The notes below the pieces were generated by a model, which worked only from the letters and a program-made list of their open reading frames with translations, was not told where the DNA came from and made no database searches. Position numbers and translations under genes: made by a program. From the NCBI GenBank assembly GCA_026398275.1, contig JAPLTF010000044.1, positions 1 through 58,888 of the forward strand: 58,888 nucleotides of DNA, written 5' to 3'. The stretch is from Verrucomicrobiota bacterium (GTDB taxonomy: Bacteria; Verrucomicrobiota; Verrucomicrobiia; Chthoniobacterales; Terrimicrobiaceae). This document shows positions 54,813-58,888 of the stretch, in pieces. Each line of letters begins with the position of its first letter. The first letter of the stretch is position 1.

Positions 54813-56288
54813 TCAGACAGTCGCGCCCATCGGAACAGCGAGCGGTGGCTGTGCGGTGTGTCCGACCTCCCCGGTGCGGGCCGTGGCTCTTTCAAACCGG
54901 AGGGCGGCCGAACGGGTCTCTACACCGTCCGGGGAAGTCGCAACGATCGGGATCTCGTAGTTCCCGTCGGGGAAGACAAAGTGGAACCGGAACGATCCGT
55001 CCGGGGCCAGATCCACCGGCTTGCCATCGATCGTGACCTTCGCCTGCGGATGCGTGCCACCGTAGAAGATGACCTCGGCGTTGACGTGCATGAAGAATTC
55101 CCGCTTCGCCGATCCGAATGAGCCGGTATTTTCCGACCCGCCCCAGCTGCTGGTCTCCACATGGCTCCAGCTTGACTGCGCTGCCTGCGACCAGCTCGAC
55201 AATGCAGCCTGCGACCAGCTTGAGAGCGCGGCTCCGGACCATGAGGATGTTGCGGCCTGCAGCCAGCTCGAAAGGGCAGCGGCATTCCATGAGGATTCCG
55301 GGCCGGACGATTTCGCGGCCGCGAGCCAGCTCGACATCACCGCCGCACCCCATGAGGACTGCGCGGCTCCGCCCCAGCTGGTTTCTCCGGCTGCCGTCGA
55401 AGCTTGAACGGCCGCCGCCCAACTGGTGAGGGCTGCCGTGGCCCAGCTGGAAAGCGCGGCCGACGACCACGCTCCAGGCCCACCCAACGACGAGAACGCG
55501 CTGGAAAGGCTGCTCTCGGATGGCACCCAGGGAATTTTTGTGAGCAATTCGCTGGCTCCCCCGGAATGCAACCGCTCCTGTAGATGCTTGTGAATTCTTG
55601 AGCTCAGGTCCTCGGGGTTCATCGCCGTGTTGGAAAGTTCCTCCAGCAGGTCCTTTCCAAGGAGCGCCTCGAGGACGACCCTTTCATCCGGGCTGATCGC
55701 CGAATGGCCGCCCTCTCCCAGCACGAGCAGCTTGCCATCGCGCTGGAGCCTGCCGAGTGCCTGCAGAAGGTTTTCGCCCCCCTGGATCGTGGATTGAATA
55801 TTCTCCATGAGCTTTTGAAAGCTCAGGTGCAGCGGGATCGTGGCGTAGTTGAAATCATCCGACTCGGAGACCTTGTCCTTCGGCGTCCGGACCGTGATCG
55901 AGCGCGCGATCGCATGCCACTGGCTCCCCCGGTAATACCCGATCTCAACCGTGTATTCCGCCCCTGCGTTGTTGACCGGGATATACCAGTTCCGGGTTTC
56001 AAACGGCACCTCGATCTCGCTCTCGACCGCCTCCCCTTCGCCGGTGACGCGGAGAAAAGTTTTTCCGCCCGGGTGAAGGGAAATATCGATATCCCAGTAG
56101 GTGAAAAGCCAGTGCGGCTCCTGGGCAACGAGAAAAATCGAATCCGTTCCATACGAACGCGGCAGCTCGCCGAGATCCGCCATCGGAGGCAGGGCCTCAG
56201 GCTTCGCAACTGTGGAATTCCCTTTGGAAGAAGCTTGGGGCTTCTTCGACGGTTTCGAAACACCCTTACCGGCAGTGACTTTTTTCAT
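54813..56288 (-). CDS. DUF4912 domain protein with Ser-Ser-Trp octapeptide repeats
   Basis: The 491-residue protein starts MKKVTAGKGVSKPSKK (basic). Residues about 50-160 form DUF4912 (DSIFLVAQEPHWLFTYWDI). After a helical linker (about 180-280) comes a run of about 13 eight-residue units of the form SSWxxAAL (e.g. SSWSGAALSSWSQAALSSW), then a small Ig-like domain (about 400-470, FFMHVNAEVIFYGGTHPQAK) and a flexible end. DUF4912 is of unknown function. No signal peptide is visible. ATG 56288 is preferred; it is convergent-independent, divergent from htrA. Confidence 0.85.
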   Translation of the reverse strand: MKKVTAGKGVSKPSKKPQASSKGNSTVAKPEALPPMADLGELPRSYGTDSIFLVAQEPHWLFTYWDIDISLHPGGKTFLRVTGEGEAVESEIEVPFETRNWYIPVNNAGAEYTVEIGYYRGSQWHAIARSITVRTPKDKVSESDDFNYATIPLHLSFQKLMENIQSTIQGGENLLQALGRLQRDGKLLVLGEGGHSAISPDERVVLEALLGKDLLEELSNTAMNPEDLSSRIHKHLQERLHSGGASELLTKIPWVPSESSLSSAFSSLGGPGAWSSAALSSWATAALTSWAAAVQASTAAGETSWGGAAQSSWGAAVMSSWLAAAKSSGPESSWNAAALSSWLQAATSSWSGAALSSWSQAALSSWSQAAQSSWSHVETSSWGGSENTGSFGSAKREFFMHVNAEVIFYGGTHPQAKVTIDGKPVDLAPDGSFRFHFVFPDGNYEIPIVATSPDGVETRSAALRFERATARTGEVGHTAQPPLAVPMGATV

Positions 56289-56437
56289 AATGCGCACCAG
56301 TTTGACCGAACCTGCATTGACGACAAACCACACGAGGAAATCTGACGCAATCCTTTTCTCCCCGAGAGCGGGATATTGCACAGACCGCAAGTCTCATGCC
56401 ACTTGAAATACGAACGGCGCTGCGTAGGTTGAACACC

Positions 56438-57862
56438 ATGAAACTCCTGATCGCCGGTGCCGCACTTCTGGCCACCCTGCCATCCATCCTCCCCGCGCAG
56501 CAAGTCGCCCCCCCCGCCCCGCAGGGAGCCCTGCGGCAAATGAACGATTCGTTTGCCGGCGTTTTTGAGAAGGTCGCCCCGGCGGTCGTCGTCATCGAAT
56601 CCAAAAGCTCCAGCCCGGCATCCATCCCGGGGCTCCCCCAGGGTCTGGAATTTTTTCTCCAATCCCCCGATGGCCAGCCGGCCGAAGCCCGCCCGAACGT
56701 GGGCACCGGATTTCTCTTCCGCCCCGACGGTCACATCCTGACGAATTTTCATGTCGTGGAAAACGGCGATGACATCTCGGTGAAGCTGCATGACGGCAGG
56801 AAATTCCGCGCGACCGTGGTCGGAGGCGACGCGCGGAGCGACCTCGCCGTGCTGAAAATCGAGGGCGACCATTTTCCCGTCGCCGAACTCGGCGACAGCG
56901 ATGCGGTGCGCGTCGGGGAATTTGCCTTCGCCATCGGAACCCCCATGGAGCTGCCTTACACGTTCACCGTCGGCGTCGTCAGCGCCAAGGGCCGCAATCT
57001 GCAGATCGGAGGAGGCTACGAATTCATCCAGACCGATGCGTCGATCAACCCCGGAAACAGCGGGGGTCCGCTCTGCGACATCGAGGGCCGGGTGGTCGGG
57101 ATCAACGCCCTCATCAGCGGGAGCAACCGCGGCCTCGGCTTTTCGATTCCCATCAACACCGCAAAGAACATCGCCGGGCAGCTGATGGACAAAGGCCGGG
57201 TGGTGCGCCCATGGCTCGGGATCGGCATTGCGGGCATCGAGGAATCCGCCTACCTGCAAAGAATGTTTCCGGGGGTGCCGAAGGGCGTTGTCGTGAGCAG
57301 CATCGAAGAGGGAGCTCCGGTGGAGGCCAGCGATCTGCAGGCGGGCGATGTCATCCTCAAAGTCGATGGCACCGAGGTCGCCATGGCCAGCGATCTTCAG
57401 CACGAAATTCTTTCCAAAAAAATCGGCCAGCAGGTTCAGTTGGATGTCTGGAGGGCCGGCCGCACCGCGCGGATCAGCGTCGTGACCGGCGAACAGCCGG
57501 ACCCGCTTGTCCGGGTCTCAACGAAGCCTCAACGACAGCGGCCAGCCAAAGCCCCGGTGCCCCAGGTCCAGCAGCCGTCTACGCCCGGCTTCACCTACGG
57601 CGACGCCACGAAGGAGGCGCTCAAGGAATTTGGCATCAGACGGCAGGGAGGCGGCGGGGTTGTTGTCTCGAAGGTTGAAGAGGGAAGCCCGGCCGCGGTC
57701 GCCGGACTCGAAGCCGGCGATCTGATCACCGAGGCCGGCGGACGCCCGGTGCTCGGCCACAAAGATTTGGAGGAGGTTTTGAACTCCGCCGCCCCGGATC
57801 GCGGAATTCTGCTCCTCCTCGAACGGGCTGGCAACAGGACCTTTGCAATCCTCAAACCCTGA
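56438..57862 (+). CDS. HtrA/DegP-type periplasmic serine protease
   Basis: The 474-residue protein has a signal peptide (MKLLIAGAALLATLPSILPA), a trypsin-like domain with triad His105 (TNFHVV), Asp135 (RSDLAVL) and Ser208 (NPGNSGGPL), and two PDZ domains (about 265-350 and 390-470). It degrades or refolds damaged envelope proteins. ATG 56438 gives the signal peptide; 56396 does not. It is divergent from the DUF4912 gene. Confidence 0.95.
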   Translation: MKLLIAGAALLATLPSILPAQQVAPPAPQGALRQMNDSFAGVFEKVAPAVVVIESKSSSPASIPGLPQGLEFFLQSPDGQPAEARPNVGTGFLFRPDGHILTNFHVVENGDDISVKLHDGRKFRATVVGGDARSDLAVLKIEGDHFPVAELGDSDAVRVGEFAFAIGTPMELPYTFTVGVVSAKGRNLQIGGGYEFIQTDASINPGNSGGPLCDIEGRVVGINALISGSNRGLGFSIPINTAKNIAGQLMDKGRVVRPWLGIGIAGIEESAYLQRMFPGVPKGVVVSSIEEGAPVEASDLQAGDVILKVDGTEVAMASDLQHEILSKKIGQQVQLDVWRAGRTARISVVTGEQPDPLVRVSTKPQRQRPAKAPVPQVQQPSTPGFTYGDATKEALKEFGIRRQGGGGVVVSKVEEGSPAAVAGLEAGDLITEAGGRPVLGHKDLEEVLNSAAPDRGILLLLERAGNRTFAILKP

Positions 57863-57876
57863 GCGGGGAGTCCGGC

Positions 57877-58305
57877 CTACTCGCCTCCGTCCAAAGCCAG
57901 CGATGCCGGAAACCCCGCCGGCAGGCGGACAGGGCGGCCCTCCGGCATCTTCACCAGCGCGAGCGCCTGGCGGCATTTGACGAGAAGGACTCCATCCGAC
58001 GGGCGGATCACCTCGAACTCCACCCAGAAACGGATGCCGCTCCATTCCACCACCCGCCCGTCGATGCGGAGTTCGTCGCCGAGCTTTGCCGCGCGCTTGT
58101 AGTCGATCTCGGTGCGTGTCACGACCGGATGGATCCCCGTGCGTTCGATCTCCAGGAAACTCATCCCCATCTGGATCGCCAGATACGTCCGGGCCGTTTC
58201 AATAAACCGGAGGTAAACGATGTTGTGGACGACCCCGCCCGCATCCGTATCGAAATACATCACGCGCACATCGGTCGAGATCCGGCATTGGTCGGGCACT
58301 TCCAT
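57877..58305 (-). CDS. YbgC-like acyl-CoA thioesterase (4HBT hotdog)
   Basis: The 142-residue protein has the YbgC catalytic pattern YFDTDAGGVVHNIVYLRF with the Asp, then TYLAIQMGMSF and a beta-strand-rich remainder. Members hydrolyse short to medium acyl-CoA or acyl-ACP, and YbgC is associated with the Tol-Pal system. ATG 58305 is used; the frame is open up to the CRISPR array, but that part is not coding. It is convergent with htrA. Confidence 0.88.
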   Translation of the reverse strand: MEVPDQCRISTDVRVMYFDTDAGGVVHNIVYLRFIETARTYLAIQMGMSFLEIERTGIHPVVTRTEIDYKRAAKLGDELRIDGRVVEWSGIRFWVEFEVIRPSDGVLLVKCRQALALVKMPEGRPVRLPAGFPASLALDGGE

Positions 58306-58453
58306 GTCTGGAGTGTGCGAACAACAACCACCACCCAGCAAGAGAAAACCGCCTCGTGCGATCTGGGATTCTCGATTGTCAAAATGCCCGGTTCCTCGAC
58401 GAATCGATCGCATACGGCTCCCTATCCCCACAGCCCGGTTGCCTGCCTTCAAT

Positions 58454-58888
58454 ATTTCAAACCGCGCCCCGCGATTGCTCGCGGGGCGACCTGGCCGAAA
58501 ATAGGCTGGTTCGATCAAGAATTAGTTTCAATCCGCGCCCCGCGATTGCTCGCGGGGCGACCGCGTTTCAGGTTGTCTTGCGCAAAGTCTCGCATGTTTC
58601 AATCCGCGCCCCGCGATTGCTCGCGGGGCGACCCGGTCGAATTAACTCCACCAATCCTCTAATCATGGTTTCAATCCGCGCCCCGCGATTGCTCGCGGGG
58701 CGACGCATTGCCGGAAATGTCGCGGAAATTAAAATTGAGTTTCAATCCGCGCCCCGCGATTGCTCGCGGGGCGACATGACCTTGCTGCGGTCTCCGATGT
58801 CGCCACGGTGTTTCAATCCGCGCCCCGCGATTGCTCGCGGGGCGACCTTGCGCGGTTCTCCGCCATGTTCTCGTGAGAGGTGTTTCAA
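58454..58888 (-). CRISPR. CRISPR array, trailer end (six full repeats and one partial)
   Basis: The 37-bp repeat starts at 58454, 58525, 58596, 58668, 58739 and 58810, with a partial copy at 58882. Spacers are 34-35 bp and unrelated to each other by eye. Read on the minus strand, repeats end in GGATTGAAAC, the usual 3' handle of many type I (and some type III) systems, and contain a strong stem of CGCCCCGCGA with TCGCGGGGCG. The first copy (58454-58490) has two changes (G1 to A, T8 to A), as expected for the leader-distal end. Thus transcription would run right to left and the leader and cas genes should lie beyond 58888. No cas gene is in the window. Confidence 0.97.

Overview
The window looks like a chromosomal piece of a Verrucomicrobiota bacterium. 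The grounds are a high G+C content, a PEP-CTERM sorting signal on a beta-strand-repeat protein, a glycoside hydrolase cluster without SusC/SusD genes, a DUF4912 protein, and a type IV pilus/secretin cluster arranged much like that of Akkermansia relatives. The assignment to phylum is inference; no rRNA or tRNA gene was found.

Left part (1-19.6 kb): a glycan-degradation locus. It holds GH116, an S1-type sulfatase with an altered signature, a lectin-like/beta-strand-repeat PEP-CTERM protein, GH95 alpha-L-fucosidase, a GH110-like alpha-1,3-galactosidase lipoprotein, GH36 alpha-galactosidase, a GH99-like/WbsX protein, an AraC regulator, a second beta-strand-repeat protein and a GPH sugar symporter. 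A 36-38 bp motif recurs in the intergenic regions of this locus, four near-complete copies and one short copy, and may be a shared operator. The enzyme set suggests a fucosylated, alpha-galactosylated and perhaps sulfated glycan.

Middle (19.7-32.8 kb): a DUF3300 protein split over two frames; a two-component module with a stand-alone His-to-Gln dimerisation-domain paralogue, a full NarL-type kinase and a frameshifted response regulator; an SbmA/YddA-like ABC exporter; several tiny envelope proteins; an Mla-type (MlaE/F/D) lipid transport operon preceded by a coupled 53-residue ORF; an M4 protealysin-like protease with its emfourin-like inhibitor; a pilin-like protein; a Ser/Lys/Glu-repeat exported protein; a HAD phosphatase and an FKBP isomerase.

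33-43.6 kb: a type IV pilus or type II-like secretion cluster, with a divergent secretin followed by a long prepilin, PilT-type ATPase, PilM/N/O/P-like proteins and three more pilin-like proteins, many with 4-nt stop/start overlaps. Hairpin repeats sit just before the prepilin motif of two of these.

Right part (43.8-58.9 kb): Bax-inhibitor-1 protein, LacZ-type GH2, XseA, inositol monophosphatase, IspF, a coiled-coil lipoprotein, an 11-haem cytochrome c fused to a cytochrome b membrane domain, XerC/D recombinase, a DUF4912 protein with Ser-Ser-Trp octapeptide repeats, HtrA protease and a YbgC thioesterase. The window ends inside a CRISPR array (37-bp repeat, six full copies) whose degenerate trailer end is here; leader and cas genes should lie beyond the right edge.
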